DNA from: an uncultured Clostridia bacterium
GTDB lineage: Bacteria > Bacillota > Clostridia > Christensenellales > UBA1242
Assembly (NCBI GenBank): GCA_944349415.1
Contig: CALVMX010000005.1
Location: 1 to 53,257, forward strand
DNA: 53,257 bases
Reading direction: 5' to 3'
The position numbers were made by a program, and so were the translations under genes. Positions 16,851-26,089 of the stretch are shown piece after piece; within the stretch, counting starts at the first letter, position 1, and each line of letters opens with the position of its first letter. The notes under the pieces were generated by a model. The model saw nothing but the letters and a program-made list of their open reading frames with translations, ran no database searches and was not told where the DNA came from.

Positions 16851-18305
16851 ATGGAACAATTATCAACGGAATTTGACGTTAGAAAGAATAAAATCGACGA
16901 ACTTAAAAAAATGGGAGAAATTCCATACAAAGAAAAGTTTGAAAGAACTTGCACTATTAAAGAAGCGCGCTCTAAACTTGGCGAAAAAGTCAAAATTGCT
17001 GGGCGTATGGTTTTTCGTCGTGTTATGGGAAAATTTGGTTTCTGCCAAATTAGAGATATTTACGCTCATATTCAAATTTCTGTTGGTAGAAATGAACTTG
17101 ACGAAGAAGCGTATAATTTTTACAAAAAAATGATAGACCTTGGTGACTTTATTGGTGTGGAAGGCGAAGTATATGAGACGCAAACAGGAGAAGTGACTGT
17201 CAGAGCAGAAAAAATCACGCTTTTATCTAAAACTCTTCGTCCACTTCCTGAAAAGTTCCACGGAGTTCAAGACACGGAAATAAAATATCGTCAACGTTAT
17301 CTTGACCTTATTACAAATGAGGATTCAAGAAAAATCTTCCTAACTCGTAGCAAAATGGTTTCCTTTATTCGTAGATATTTGGAAGATAATGGCTTTTTGG
17401 AAGTGGAAACTCCAATACTTCAGACAAGTGTTTCTGGCGCAAGTGCAAAGCCTTTCTTTACTCATCACAATGCTTTAGACATTGAATGTAATCTTCGTAT
17501 TGCTACTGAATGTTATTTGAAACAATGTATCGGTGCGGGTATTGACAGAGTTTTTGAACTTGGTAAAGATTTCAGAAATGAAGGTATGGATCCATCACAC
17601 CTTCAAGAATTTACACAAGTTGAGTGGTATGCTTCCTATTGGAATTTTGAGGATAACATTAAATTCTTTAAAGAGTTTGTTGTTAAAATGCTTAAAGAGT
17701 GTTTAGGAACAACAAAAGTTCAATATCAAGGTATGGAAGTGGAGTTTGACTGTGAGTGGGAGAGAATTGACTATGTTGCTAAGATGCGTGAAATTTTAGG
17801 CTGTGACTTTTTAGGTATTGACGATGTTGACGCATTAAAGAAAATTGTTGTCGACAAAAAAATGTTCACATATGCCGACCTTGAAGAATGTAAGACAGTG
17901 AGAACTTTAGTTGACTATATTTATAAAAGAAAAATCCGTGCCGGAATTGTTAATCCTACCATTTTATATAACTATCCAGCAGTTTTGATTCCTCTTGCAA
18001 GACGAAATGATAAGGATGACAGAATTATCGACGTTTTCCAAATTGTTGCGGGCGGAGCAGAACTTGTGAAAGCATATTCCGAACTTGTTGACCCAATAAC
18101 TCAAAGAAAGACACTAGAAGAGCAACTTGAAGAAAAGGCACTTGGTGATGAAGAAACTATGGACGTTGATGAAGATTTCCTTCTTGCAATGGAACATGGT
18201 ATGCCACCAATTTCTGGACTTGGATTCGGAATTGACAGATTCTTAATGTTTATTTTTGATACTGACAACATTCGCGACACTGTGCTTTTCCCACTTATGA
18301 AATAA
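16851..18305 (+). CDS. lysS: Lysyl-tRNA synthetase, class II
   Basis: Charges tRNA-Lys. The 484-residue protein has an N-terminal OB-fold anticodon domain and the class II core: motif 1 around FLEVETPILQ, motif 2 in FRNEGMDPSHLQEFTQVEWY, and motif 3 in GLGFGIDRFLMFIF. RYRQRYLDL-type sequence (KYRQRYLDLI) links the domains as in LysS. The ATG at 16851 is used because GGAGG lies six bases before it; a TTG four codons earlier overlaps the ribosome-binding site. It leads a probable lysS-nth-obgE unit. Confidence 0.96.
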   Translation: MEQLSTEFDVRKNKIDELKKMGEIPYKEKFERTCTIKEARSKLGEKVKIAGRMVFRRVMGKFGFCQIRDIYAHIQISVGRNELDEEAYNFYKKMIDLGDFIGVEGEVYETQTGEVTVRAEKITLLSKTLRPLPEKFHGVQDTEIKYRQRYLDLITNEDSRKIFLTRSKMVSFIRRYLEDNGFLEVETPILQTSVSGASAKPFFTHHNALDIECNLRIATECYLKQCIGAGIDRVFELGKDFRNEGMDPSHLQEFTQVEWYASYWNFEDNIKFFKEFVVKMLKECLGTTKVQYQGMEVEFDCEWERIDYVAKMREILGCDFLGIDDVDALKKIVVDKKMFTYADLEECKTVRTLVDYIYKRKIRAGIVNPTILYNYPAVLIPLARRNDKDDRIIDVFQIVAGGAELVKAYSELVDPITQRKTLEEQLEEKALGDEETMDVDEDFLLAMEHGMPPISGLGFGIDRFLMFIFDTDNIRDTVLFPLMK

Positions 18306-18316
18306 AGAAGGAATTT

Positions 18317-18973
18317 ATGGACAAAAAAGTTAATTTAATAATAACTGAACTTGAAAAAATGTTTCCGGAAGCCAAAAGTGAACTTGTTTTTCAAACACCT
18401 TTTGAAGTTTTGGTTTCAGTTATTCTTTCCGCTCAATGCACAGACAAGAGAGTGAATGAAGTGACGAATGAAATGTATAAAAAATACAATAAACCGGAAG
18501 ATTTTGCGAATATGCCACTTGAACAACTTGAAAATTTGATTCATTCGTGCGGTTTTTATCATAATAAAGCGGTGGCTATTAAAAATGCTAGCCGTGAAAT
18601 ACTTGAAAGATTTAACGGAGAGGTTCCTTCCAGTTTTGAAGATTTATGTTCACTTCCGGGAGTTGGAAGAAAGACGGCGAATGTTGTTATGATTGAGGCA
18701 TTTAAAGGTGATGCTATTCCTGTCGATACTCATGTTCTTCGTGTGTCAAACAGGCTTGGACTTGCAAAAACAAAAAATCCGGACGTGTGTGAAGAAGAAC
18801 TGAAAAAAACATTTCCAAAAGAAAATTGGGCTAGTTTACATAAAAGAATGGTTTTGTTTGGAAGATATAAGTGTAAGGCCATTAATCCAGAGTGCGAAGG
18901 CTGTCCGTTTTATAGTTTTTGCTTAGAAAAAGTGGAAAAATATAGTAAAGGAAAAGCAAAGAAGAAAGTTTAA
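18317..18973 (+). CDS. nth: Endonuclease III (DNA glycosylase/AP lyase)
   Basis: Base-excision repair enzyme that removes oxidised pyrimidines and nicks abasic sites. The 218-residue protein shows the helix-hairpin-helix LPGVGRKTANVV with the catalytic Lys, the downstream VDTHVLRVSNRLGL with the catalytic Asp, and a complete C-terminal 4Fe-4S motif CX6CX2CX5C in the segment beginning at KCKAINPECEGC. Length is standard. It begins 11 bases after lysS, with GAAGGAA before the ATG. Confidence 0.96.
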   Translation: MDKKVNLIITELEKMFPEAKSELVFQTPFEVLVSVILSAQCTDKRVNEVTNEMYKKYNKPEDFANMPLEQLENLIHSCGFYHNKAVAIKNASREILERFNGEVPSSFEDLCSLPGVGRKTANVVMIEAFKGDAIPVDTHVLRVSNRLGLAKTKNPDVCEEELKKTFPKENWASLHKRMVLFGRYKCKAINPECEGCPFYSFCLEKVEKYSKGKAKKKV

Positions 18974-19025
18974 TTATAGTAAATATGTTTATTATTTGAT
19001 TATTAAAACAAAATAAAGGAGTGCT

Positions 19026-20297
19026 ATGTTTTTAGATCGTGTAAAGATTTCCATAAAAGCAGGAGACGGCGGTAAAGGCGCTGTGTCTTTTTTGCGCAAT
19101 AAAATGACTGCTAATGGTGGGCCAGACGGCGGAGACGGCGGTAAAGGTGGAGATATTATTTTCAAAGCGACTGACGACATAAACACTCTTTATTCCTTCC
19201 GTTTTAAGAAAAAATTTGTTGCTGAAAATGGTTCAGACGGAGCAAAGAAAAATCAGACAGGAAAAAACGGGAAAGATGAAATTATCTTTGTGCCAACCGG
19301 AACAGTTTTAATAAATCCAGAAAATGACAAAATTATTGCTGATTTAAGCGAGAATGGTGCGGTCTTTAGAGCACTGAAAGGCGGTGCTGGTGGACATGGA
19401 AACAACTATTTCAAATCGTCCATAAAACAAGCACCATCCTTTTCACAAACAGGCGAGGTTACAAAAGGGAAGGAAGTGATTTTGGAACTTAAAACTATTG
19501 CCGATGTTGGACTTATTGGTTTCCCAAATGTTGGCAAAAGCACACTTCTTTCTGTGATTTCAAATGCTAATCCAAAAATAGCTAATTATCCTTTTACTAC
19601 TATATATCCAAATTTAGGCGTTGTGGAAGTTTTGGGAGAAACTTATGTTGTTGCTGATATACCAGGACTTATTGAAGGAGCGAGTGAAGGACTTGGGCTA
19701 GGTCATTATTTTCTAAAACACATTGAGCGTGTTAGACTTTTAGTTCACTTAATTGATATTTCCGAAAGCGAAGGTAGAGATTTTCTTAATGATTATGTCG
19801 TAATCAATGAAGAACTTGTAAAATATCGAGAAAGTTTAAAAGACGTTAAACAAATTGTGGTATTTTCTAAGTGTGATTTAATAGATGAAAGTGAATTAAA
19901 AAATCGTCTTAAAAAATTTGAAGATAAATTCAAAATTAAAGACTATATATGCATCTCTTCAATTACTTATAGTGGTGTTGATGAGTTAAAAAAGAGGATT
20001 TTAGAAAATTTAAAGAAAATACCAAAGAAGCCAGCACTTCAAGTGGAAGATTTTGATTTCGATAAGAAAGATATTCAAACCATTGAAATTAAACGCAATG
20101 ATGACGGAAGTTTTGAGGTTTTTGGTGGTAGAATTGAGAATTTAACACGTGGCGTTATACTTTCCGATCCTCGTTCATTTGCCTATTTTCAAACAAAACT
20201 TAAAGAAATGGGTGTTATTGACATGTTAATCGAAAAAGGTTTAAAAGACGGAGATACGGTGATTATTAAAGATATTACTTTTGTTTATACTAAGTAG
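19026..20297 (+). CDS. obgE: Obg/CgtA GTPase
   Basis: Essential GTPase involved in 50S maturation and stress response. The Gly-rich Obg fold spans residues 1-158 (GGDGGKGGDI, GGAGGHGNNYF). The G domain follows with G1 GFPNVGKST near residue 166, G2 NYPFTT, G3 DIPGLIEGA and G4-type SKCDL. The C-terminal OCT domain is present (about 355-423). The 423-residue length matches Gram-positive Obg. AAGGAG precedes the ATG. It is followed directly by the second hairpin array rather than by a standard terminator. Confidence 0.97.
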   Translation: MFLDRVKISIKAGDGGKGAVSFLRNKMTANGGPDGGDGGKGGDIIFKATDDINTLYSFRFKKKFVAENGSDGAKKNQTGKNGKDEIIFVPTGTVLINPENDKIIADLSENGAVFRALKGGAGGHGNNYFKSSIKQAPSFSQTGEVTKGKEVILELKTIADVGLIGFPNVGKSTLLSVISNANPKIANYPFTTIYPNLGVVEVLGETYVVADIPGLIEGASEGLGLGHYFLKHIERVRLLVHLIDISESEGRDFLNDYVVINEELVKYRESLKDVKQIVVFSKCDLIDESELKNRLKKFEDKFKIKDYICISSITYSGVDELKKRILENLKKIPKKPALQVEDFDFDKKDIQTIEIKRNDDGSFEVFGGRIENLTRGVILSDPRSFAYFQTKLKEMGVIDMLIEKGLKDGDTVIIKDITFVYTK

Positions 20298-20410
20298 ACA
20301 ACATTGTAGTTGTGAAGAGGTGGCATAGCCACCGTGAAGAACTCGCATTCGCTCGCGTGAAGAAGCAACTATCGTTGCCGTGAAGAACAGCCTGCGACTG
20401 CGTTGAGGTT
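20298..20410 (+). repeat. Second tandem hairpin array, about 23-bp period
   Basis: The linker GTGAAGA recurs at 20312, 20334, 20357 and 20380 (spacing 22, 23, 23), with a degenerate copy near 20403. Between linkers lie different small palindromes: CAAC/GTTG, GGTGGC-ATA-GCCACC, a weak one, GCAAC-TATC-GTTGC, and CAGCC-TGC-GACTG with one mismatch. The linker is conserved while the palindromes differ. It is GC-richer than its surroundings and starts at the obgE stop codon. Confidence 0.75.
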
Positions 20411-20467
20411 TTAATTATTTTATTTAAGTAATTATTTCATAAAATAAACAAAAAATAAGGAGAAAAT

Positions 20468-20764
20468 ATGATAACAACAAAACAAAGAGCGTATTTAAGA
20501 GGCCTTGGTAATGCACTAGATCCGGTAGTTCAAGTTGGAAAGGATGGTTTGAATGAAAATGTCATCACTTCTGTGCAACTACTTTTACAAGCTCGCGAAC
20601 TTATAAAAATAAAGGTGCTAAAAAACTGTGAAATGACGGCAAGAGAAATAGCTGATAATTTATCATCTATGCTTAATGCTGATATCGTTCAAGTTATTGG
20701 TGCTATTATCATACTTTACAAAAAATCAACCAAAAAGAATTTTAAACACATTGAATTGCCTTAA
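20468..20764 (+). CDS. yhbY: YhbY-type CRM-domain RNA-binding protein
   Basis: A 98-residue single CRM-domain protein associated with ribosome assembly. It has the family start [24 protein letters not shown] and the segment [16 protein letters not shown], ending in the IIILYKK strand. Length matches YhbY (about 97). AAGGAG precedes the ATG. In many Bacillota it lies near obgE and the nadD/rsfS genes, which fits this neighbourhood; nadD itself is not present between yhbY and rsfS. Confidence 0.93.
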   Translation: MITTKQRAYLRGLGNALDPVVQVGKDGLNENVITSVQLLLQARELIKIKVLKNCEMTAREIADNLSSMLNADIVQVIGAIIILYKKSTKKNFKHIELP

Positions 20765-20811
20765 TAATAAATTAAAGAATAGGTTCTAAAAATCAATTTT
20801 TACTCTAATTT

Positions 20812-21615
20812 CTATAAAATTTCTTTATCTTCTTTAAAGTTAAATTTGGTGTTAAATTGTGAAATAATTGCAAAAACAACTAATAGAGTGGCAACTATAG
20901 TGTAATAAATTGTTGTTCGAACGAAAATTGCAGACAGTGCAAGCAAAAAGGCTGAGAGCAAATATCCTTTTGCTCTTTTTTTATTGAAGGAAAATGCGAT
21001 AAAATCTTTAAAGGTCAACATTTTATCTTTTTTATAACTTTCTTTAATTTCTGGGAAAATATCATAATATTTATATAGTCTTTCGTAAGTTTCAAATCTA
21101 TCAAAAATAAGGAAACAAATTCCAAAATGTTTGGAAAAGGATAAAACTTCCTTGTCATAGGAATGGCACAAGATAACAACTTTTTCAGCCTTTCCTTGCA
21201 CTTTTTTGTATATATCCACAAAATTAGGAATTGTCAAGGGTTCAAAATCCATTTTGGGAAAAAGCAGTGTTTTAGTGTTGTTTTCATGTGAAATTATGAG
21301 AAATTTTGAAAACTTTTTGACATTTTTATGTTTACTAGATGCAAGTTTTAAGAAAAAGTCCATTTTGTTGTTATCACACGCAAGAGATAAAAACATATTT
21401 TCTGCCTCTTCTTTCTCTTTTATTTTAAGTCCTTCTTTATTTTTCTTTTTTCTTTTAATAAAGAAAAGTATTAGGTAAATAAGCGTGGTCAATATTGCAC
21501 TGATAACCATGGATAAAACAAGTTGACGAATAAAATATCTTAACCAAATAAAACTGATTAAAAAGATAAGAAATACTTTTAAAACTTCTTGAAAGATAAA
21601 ATTTATTTTTCTCAT
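20812..21615 (-). CDS. Membrane protein of unknown function
   Basis: A 267-residue protein with two N-terminal transmembrane segments (about 10-28 and 32-53), a Lys/Glu linker, a soluble middle domain (about 75-205) and two C-terminal transmembrane segments (about 213-232 and 236-252). The middle domain alternates beta strands and helices (VVILCHSYDKEVLSFSKHFG, ICFLIFDRFETYERL), a pattern reminiscent of a restriction-endonuclease-like fold, but no catalytic Asp/Glu-x-Lys signature is seen. Family not recognised. It occupies the site between yhbY and rsfS where nadD is often found, and is transcribed on the opposite strand. Confidence 0.7.
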   Translation of the reverse strand: MRKINFIFQEVLKVFLIFLISFIWLRYFIRQLVLSMVISAILTTLIYLILFFIKRKKKNKEGLKIKEKEEAENMFLSLACDNNKMDFFLKLASSKHKNVKKFSKFLIISHENNTKTLLFPKMDFEPLTIPNFVDIYKKVQGKAEKVVILCHSYDKEVLSFSKHFGICFLIFDRFETYERLYKYYDIFPEIKESYKKDKMLTFKDFIAFSFNKKRAKGYLLSAFLLALSAIFVRTTIYYTIVATLLVVFAIISQFNTKFNFKEDKEIL

Positions 21616-21669
21616 AAACTAATTTTTGACAAGATTTTTAGATTTAACCTTAATTATTACACCTTTTTC

Positions 21670-21698
21670 TTGACAAAATAAAAAAATATTGCTAAAAT
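21670..21698 (+). promoter_or_regulatory. Leaderless promoter of rsfS
   Basis: TTGACA at 21670-21675, exactly 17 bases, a TGC extension and TAAAAT at 21693-21698. The A of the rsfS ATG (21705) is seven bases past the -10 box, the canonical +1 position. Confidence 0.85.
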
Positions 21699-21704
21699 TT
21701 TAAT

Positions 21705-22022
21705 ATGATTAAGGTTGAAGAACTTTTTAAATTCCTTGAGGACAATAAATTGAAGAATATTTCACTTTATAATGTTGAAAACAGTGAAGTGGAAAAATTT
21801 ATCATTATTGCCACGGCAAATAGTTCTCAACAAAGTAAAAATGTTGCTGACTTAATAGCTCAAAAATATGGCTATCAAGATAAAATCGAGGGCTACACTA
21901 AAGGCGAGTGGATAGTTTTTGATTTTAATGTTGTGACTCTTCATATCTTTTTACCAAAGGTTAGAGAAAAGTATAATTTGGATAAATTGTATAAACCTTT
22001 ACGTTATACTATAAAAAAATAA
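21705..22022 (+). CDS. rsfS: Ribosome silencing factor RsfS
   Basis: Binds ribosomal protein L14 on free 50S subunits and blocks joining with 30S. The 105-residue protein shows the conserved core FIIIATANSSQQSKNVADLI and the signature GEWIVFDFNVVTLHIFLPKV followed by REKYNLDKLY. Length is normal for the family. There is no Shine-Dalgarno; the promoter -10 box is six bases before the ATG, so the mRNA is predicted to be leaderless. nadD, the usual upstream partner, is absent. A strong terminator follows. Confidence 0.94.
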   Translation: MIKVEELFKFLEDNKLKNISLYNVENSEVEKFIIIATANSSQQSKNVADLIAQKYGYQDKIEGYTKGEWIVFDFNVVTLHIFLPKVREKYNLDKLYKPLRYTIKK

Positions 22023-22058
22023 GAAAATCTTAATATTCATACAAGAAATTTTAAAAAT

Positions 22059-22084
22059 AAGCAAATTTATTTTGCTTTTTTTTA
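22059..22084 (+). terminator. Intrinsic terminator of rsfS
   Basis: AAGCAAA (22059-22065) pairs with TTTGCTT (22071-22077) and is followed by a T-run to 22084. The TTGCTT in its right arm may also be the -35 of the next promoter. Confidence 0.8.
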
Positions 22085-22099
22085 TTTTTAGGGTATAAT
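22072..22099 (+). promoter_or_regulatory. Promoter of the phosphatase-rpiB operon
   Basis: TTGCTT at 22072-22077, 16 bases, and TATAAT at 22094-22099. It overlaps the rsfS terminator. Confidence 0.55.
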
Positions 22100-22143
22100 T
22101 ATTTTATCTAGATAACATTTAGCGAAAATATGTAAGGATGGAT

Positions 22144-22572
22144 ATGGTTGAAATTTGTTTTGTTTGCACGGGAAATACTTGTAGATCTGTTATGGCTGAA
22201 AGAATAGCCCGAAAAAAAGCAAAATTGAGAAAAATGAAAGATATAAAATTTTCCTCATGCGGTCTTTTTGCTACAAAAGAAAATATAAATCCAAATACAA
22301 AAAAAGTTTTGAAAGAATTAGGCTATGATGCTCGTGATAGAAAAAGTGTAAAACTTGGCAAAATTAAGCCGAACGTTCTTTATGTGGCGGTAACTGATAA
22401 CCATAAAAATAGGGTTCCTTCCAAAAAATGTCTATCTTTTAAAGATTTGTATGGTGAAGTTCCTGATCCTTATGGGCAGTCTGAAGACGTCTACCGCTTA
22501 ACGTGTAGAATGATAGAAAAAAATGTGGATTTATTATTGGACAAAATTGAGAAAATGAGAGGTGATTTATGA
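22144..22572 (+). CDS. Low-molecular-weight protein tyrosine phosphatase family
   Basis: A 142-residue phosphatase with the P-loop CTGNTCRS (CX5R, residues 8-14) at the N-terminus and the general-acid region DPYGQS near the C-terminus. Targets could be protein tyrosine or arginine phosphate. In Bacillota a homologous gene often lies beside rpiB, as here. The ATG at 22144 is preferred over that at 22138 because AAGGA (22134-22138) overlaps the earlier codon. It overlaps rpiB by four bases (ATGA), so the two are probably co-translated. Confidence 0.92.
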   Translation: MVEICFVCTGNTCRSVMAERIARKKAKLRKMKDIKFSSCGLFATKENINPNTKKVLKELGYDARDRKSVKLGKIKPNVLYVAVTDNHKNRVPSKKCLSFKDLYGEVPDPYGQSEDVYRLTCRMIEKNVDLLLDKIEKMRGDL

Positions 22573-23003
22573 TTATTATGGCAAGTGACCACAGAGGTTA
22601 CGAACTTAAAGAACAGCTTAAAACCTTTTTTAACGAAGAGAACATAATTACCATTGATGTCGGAACTTACAGCAAGGAGCCTGTTGATTATCCAGATTTT
22701 GCTAAGAGTGGAGTGGAAAAAGTTTTAGAAAATAAGAACAATGTTGGCATTTTTATTTGTGGAACAGGAATTGGAATGAGCATGGCGGCAAATAGAAATC
22801 CAAAAATTCGTGCCGCGCTTTGCATGACACCTGAAATGGCTATGCTGGCAAGAAAAGACAATGACGCAAACGTGTTGTGTCTGCCTGCAAGATTTATTAA
22901 AAAACGAAAAGCAATCGCCATTATCAAAGTCTTTCTTACGACATCCTTTGAGGGTGGCAGACACGCTAGACGAATTAAAAAGATTTCGGGGGATATAAAA
23001 TGA
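22569..23003 (+). CDS. rpiB: Ribose-5-phosphate isomerase B
   Basis: Interconverts ribose 5-phosphate and ribulose 5-phosphate in the pentose phosphate pathway. The 144-residue protein shows ASDHRGYELK at the N-terminus, DYPDFA, and the phosphate/catalytic loop ICGTGIGMSMAANR with the catalytic Cys near residue 65. The later NDANVLCLPARF segment is also diagnostic. Length is typical. It overlaps both neighbours by four bases, which marks a tightly coupled three-gene operon. Confidence 0.96.
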   Translation: MIIMASDHRGYELKEQLKTFFNEENIITIDVGTYSKEPVDYPDFAKSGVEKVLENKNNVGIFICGTGIGMSMAANRNPKIRAALCMTPEMAMLARKDNDANVLCLPARFIKKRKAIAIIKVFLTTSFEGGRHARRIKKISGDIK

Positions 23004-23764
23004 TAAATATTATTCTTCCAATAGTGGAACGCATCGAAGATTATAAAACTATGTTTGAATATCTTTCTAAAAGGAAGGATGTTAAAGTTTATCTCGGTGT
23101 GGACGAAAGATTTAAAATTGAAGATAATTATTCAAACTTTGATATTAAATATTTTAAAGCCAAAAGTGCAAAAGAAGAGATAATTAACTCTCTTCACACC
23201 ATTCCTAAAGAAAGAGGCGGAATTATGGTTATACGGCGTCCTCTTTTAGAATCTGAATTCTTGGATATGCTTCGTAAAGAAGAGGATATTGTAATTTTGA
23301 ATAAAAGTAGAAACAACTTTTCTCAAATGTGGAAAAATTTTTGGAAAAACGCGATAAGACGGTTGCTTGCATTTTATTATTTTGAAGATATTTCAGCAGT
23401 ATTGTTCAAAGAGAATATGTTTGAGCTTATCTCTGCTCTTACCAATTTGTCATATATTTCAAGGATTAACAGATTCGTCGGTTTATCGTTAGGTGAGGTT
23501 GAAACATCGTGTAAACCTGCAAAAAAAGAATATGAAAGACTTCCAGCGGCTGTGAATTTTTTGAGTTTCTTTTTGTTCTTTGTAATTTGCGTAATGTGTT
23601 CTGTTTTACTTTGCACAGCACTTGGAAATACTGTAATAATGGTGCTATTAGCATTTACAATGACTCTCATTGGTTTTGTTTTCTTTATGATCGCTATATT
23701 AAATTTAGCGCGGACGGTTTCTGTAGGTAAATTGAGATATGGCCGAGCAGAAGAAATAATTTAG
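23000..23764 (+). CDS. Degenerate glycosyltransferase-2-like protein with two C-terminal membrane helices
   Basis: A 254-residue protein with an alpha/beta N-terminal part (about 1-180) arranged like a GT-A glycosyltransferase and two C-terminal transmembrane helices (about 186-207 and 211-236), the layout of GtrB/DPM1-type polyprenyl-phosphate glycosyltransferases. The donor-binding DxD motif and catalytic Asp are not evident, so it may be non-catalytic or very divergent. The ATGA overlap with rpiB suggests coupled expression. The family assignment rests on architecture and is an inference. Confidence 0.55.
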   Translation: MINIILPIVERIEDYKTMFEYLSKRKDVKVYLGVDERFKIEDNYSNFDIKYFKAKSAKEEIINSLHTIPKERGGIMVIRRPLLESEFLDMLRKEEDIVILNKSRNNFSQMWKNFWKNAIRRLLAFYYFEDISAVLFKENMFELISALTNLSYISRINRFVGLSLGEVETSCKPAKKEYERLPAAVNFLSFFLFFVICVMCSVLLCTALGNTVIMVLLAFTMTLIGFVFFMIAILNLARTVSVGKLRYGRAEEII

Positions 23765-23776
23765 TTTTTAATTTAA

Positions 23777-24796
<1,020 letters not shown>

Positions 24797-24819
24797 TTAG
24801 CAAAAACACAAATTATAGA

Positions 24820-24850
24820 GTGTTATGCACTGCATAATACACTATATATA
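24820..24850 (+). repeat. Palindromic element between gapA and unknown gene
   Basis: Core TATGCA-C-TGCATA at 24824-24836, with outer GTGT and ACAC arms and a following TATATAT. The first 30 bases match the element upstream of pheT (51254-51283) at every position but the centre base. As RNA it would form a small hairpin. Confidence 0.8.
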
Positions 24851-24864
24851 GATAAAGGTGAATT

Positions 24865-25827
24865 ATGAAATATAATTTAAATAAAGAATTAATTGAAGGT
24901 CTTAGAGACAGCACAAATAACGAGTTTGTTGAAAATATCAATAATCTTGTATACTATCTTGTTACTGAATCGATGAAAGAGCTTGCTGTTAAATCTTCTT
25001 TTATTCAAATAGATAAAATAAGCTTATTACCTGTCAATGAAATTTATTTGGGTGCTGTATGTTCCAACAGTGAGTATACTTATTTTCTTGGTATTCCGAA
25101 TAAAGAAATTGAACTTAATTCACTTGAGAAAAAACACTTTTTTAAAAATCTTTGGAACAGGTTTGTTCGAGCTTGGCGAATTTCAAGAAACAAGCCTAAA
25201 CGCAAAAAAAAGAAAAATGATGAAGAGAATGTTAATCTTCCGACAAGGACTTTATCTAAATACACTATTGATGATCTTAAAACTGATATTGTGAATCAAA
25301 TATCCAATTTTGTAACTCCTACCACAATAATTTATGAATATGAAGATCATATTTCAATTATCGGTCGAGAAGATTTGGGTTCAAATGTCAAAGTTAATAT
25401 TTATGTTTGCCTTTATGATGACAAAAATGATGTTTACAAGCTTTACAATGGCAGAAAAAACAAATTTTATGACATTGATTTAAAGCAAAGATTTAAAAAT
25501 CTTAATAAAAAGTATGAAACTTGTGGCGAAAACTTTGTTGATATGGTTAGAATTTACAACAGCCTATATTCTAAAGCGTTCAACAAGATTCCTAATCAAA
25601 TTCTAATTGAAAGCCTCTTATGCGCTTGTCCTGACAGTCTTTATAGCAACGATTTATATCAAACTTTTATTAATATTTCAAATTATATTCGTTTAGTTGA
25701 TGTTTCTGCTATTCGTTCCATTTACGACAACACCAAATCGATTTTTAAAGAAAAATTAATTGTCGATGTCAATGCACAAGTAGACTTTTCACGTTTAATC
25801 AAGTTATTGGATTTATACAAAATTTAG
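24865..25827 (+). CDS. Hypothetical protein, possible distant nucleotidyltransferase-like C-terminus
   Basis: A 320-residue soluble protein of unknown family. A Lys/Arg-rich block (PKRKKKKN) separates an N-terminal part (1-105) from a C-terminal part (130-320). The helical segment around residues 225-285 (NQILIESLLCACPD, then LYQTFINISNYIR) recalls the C-terminal helices of OAS/cGAS-like nucleotidyltransferases. However, no GS-DxD catalytic motif is visible, so this is only a hint. AAAGGTG precedes the ATG, and the palindromic element lies just upstream. A strong terminator starts at the stop codon, so it ends a unit with or without gapA. Confidence 0.7.
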   Translation: MKYNLNKELIEGLRDSTNNEFVENINNLVYYLVTESMKELAVKSSFIQIDKISLLPVNEIYLGAVCSNSEYTYFLGIPNKEIELNSLEKKHFFKNLWNRFVRAWRISRNKPKRKKKKNDEENVNLPTRTLSKYTIDDLKTDIVNQISNFVTPTTIIYEYEDHISIIGREDLGSNVKVNIYVCLYDDKNDVYKLYNGRKNKFYDIDLKQRFKNLNKKYETCGENFVDMVRIYNSLYSKAFNKIPNQILIESLLCACPDSLYSNDLYQTFINISNYIRLVDVSAIRSIYDNTKSIFKEKLIVDVNAQVDFSRLIKLLDLYKI

Positions 25828-25849
25828 CACACTGTGGTGTGCTTTTTTT
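25826..25849 (+). terminator. Intrinsic terminator after the hypothetical gene
   Basis: AGCACAC (25826-25832) pairs with GTGTGCT (25837-25843), then seven T. It overlaps the stop codon. Confidence 0.88.
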
Positions 25850-26089
25850 GATGTCAATGCGGTATGTTTTTTAGTCACTATAAAGATGAGAATAAAAGGA
25901 AATTTTCCTTTTTTGTGAAGGTGAGTATTTCGAGTATGAAATATTTTAATTTCAAATATAAAAATAAATTTAAGATTTTGTTTAATTTTTTAGCAAAAAA
26001 TTTCATTTTAAATTTATCTTTTTAGAAACAGGCGACATCTTTGTGCATATTTTGTCGTTTTTTGCAAATCCTATTTTTAGGAGGTCGTT

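Noticed and set aside
20298..20410. Possible CRISPR array or coding repeat after obgE
   Set aside because: Linkers are seven bases and cores are self-complementary, unlike CRISPR; no frame with a ribosome-binding site runs through it.
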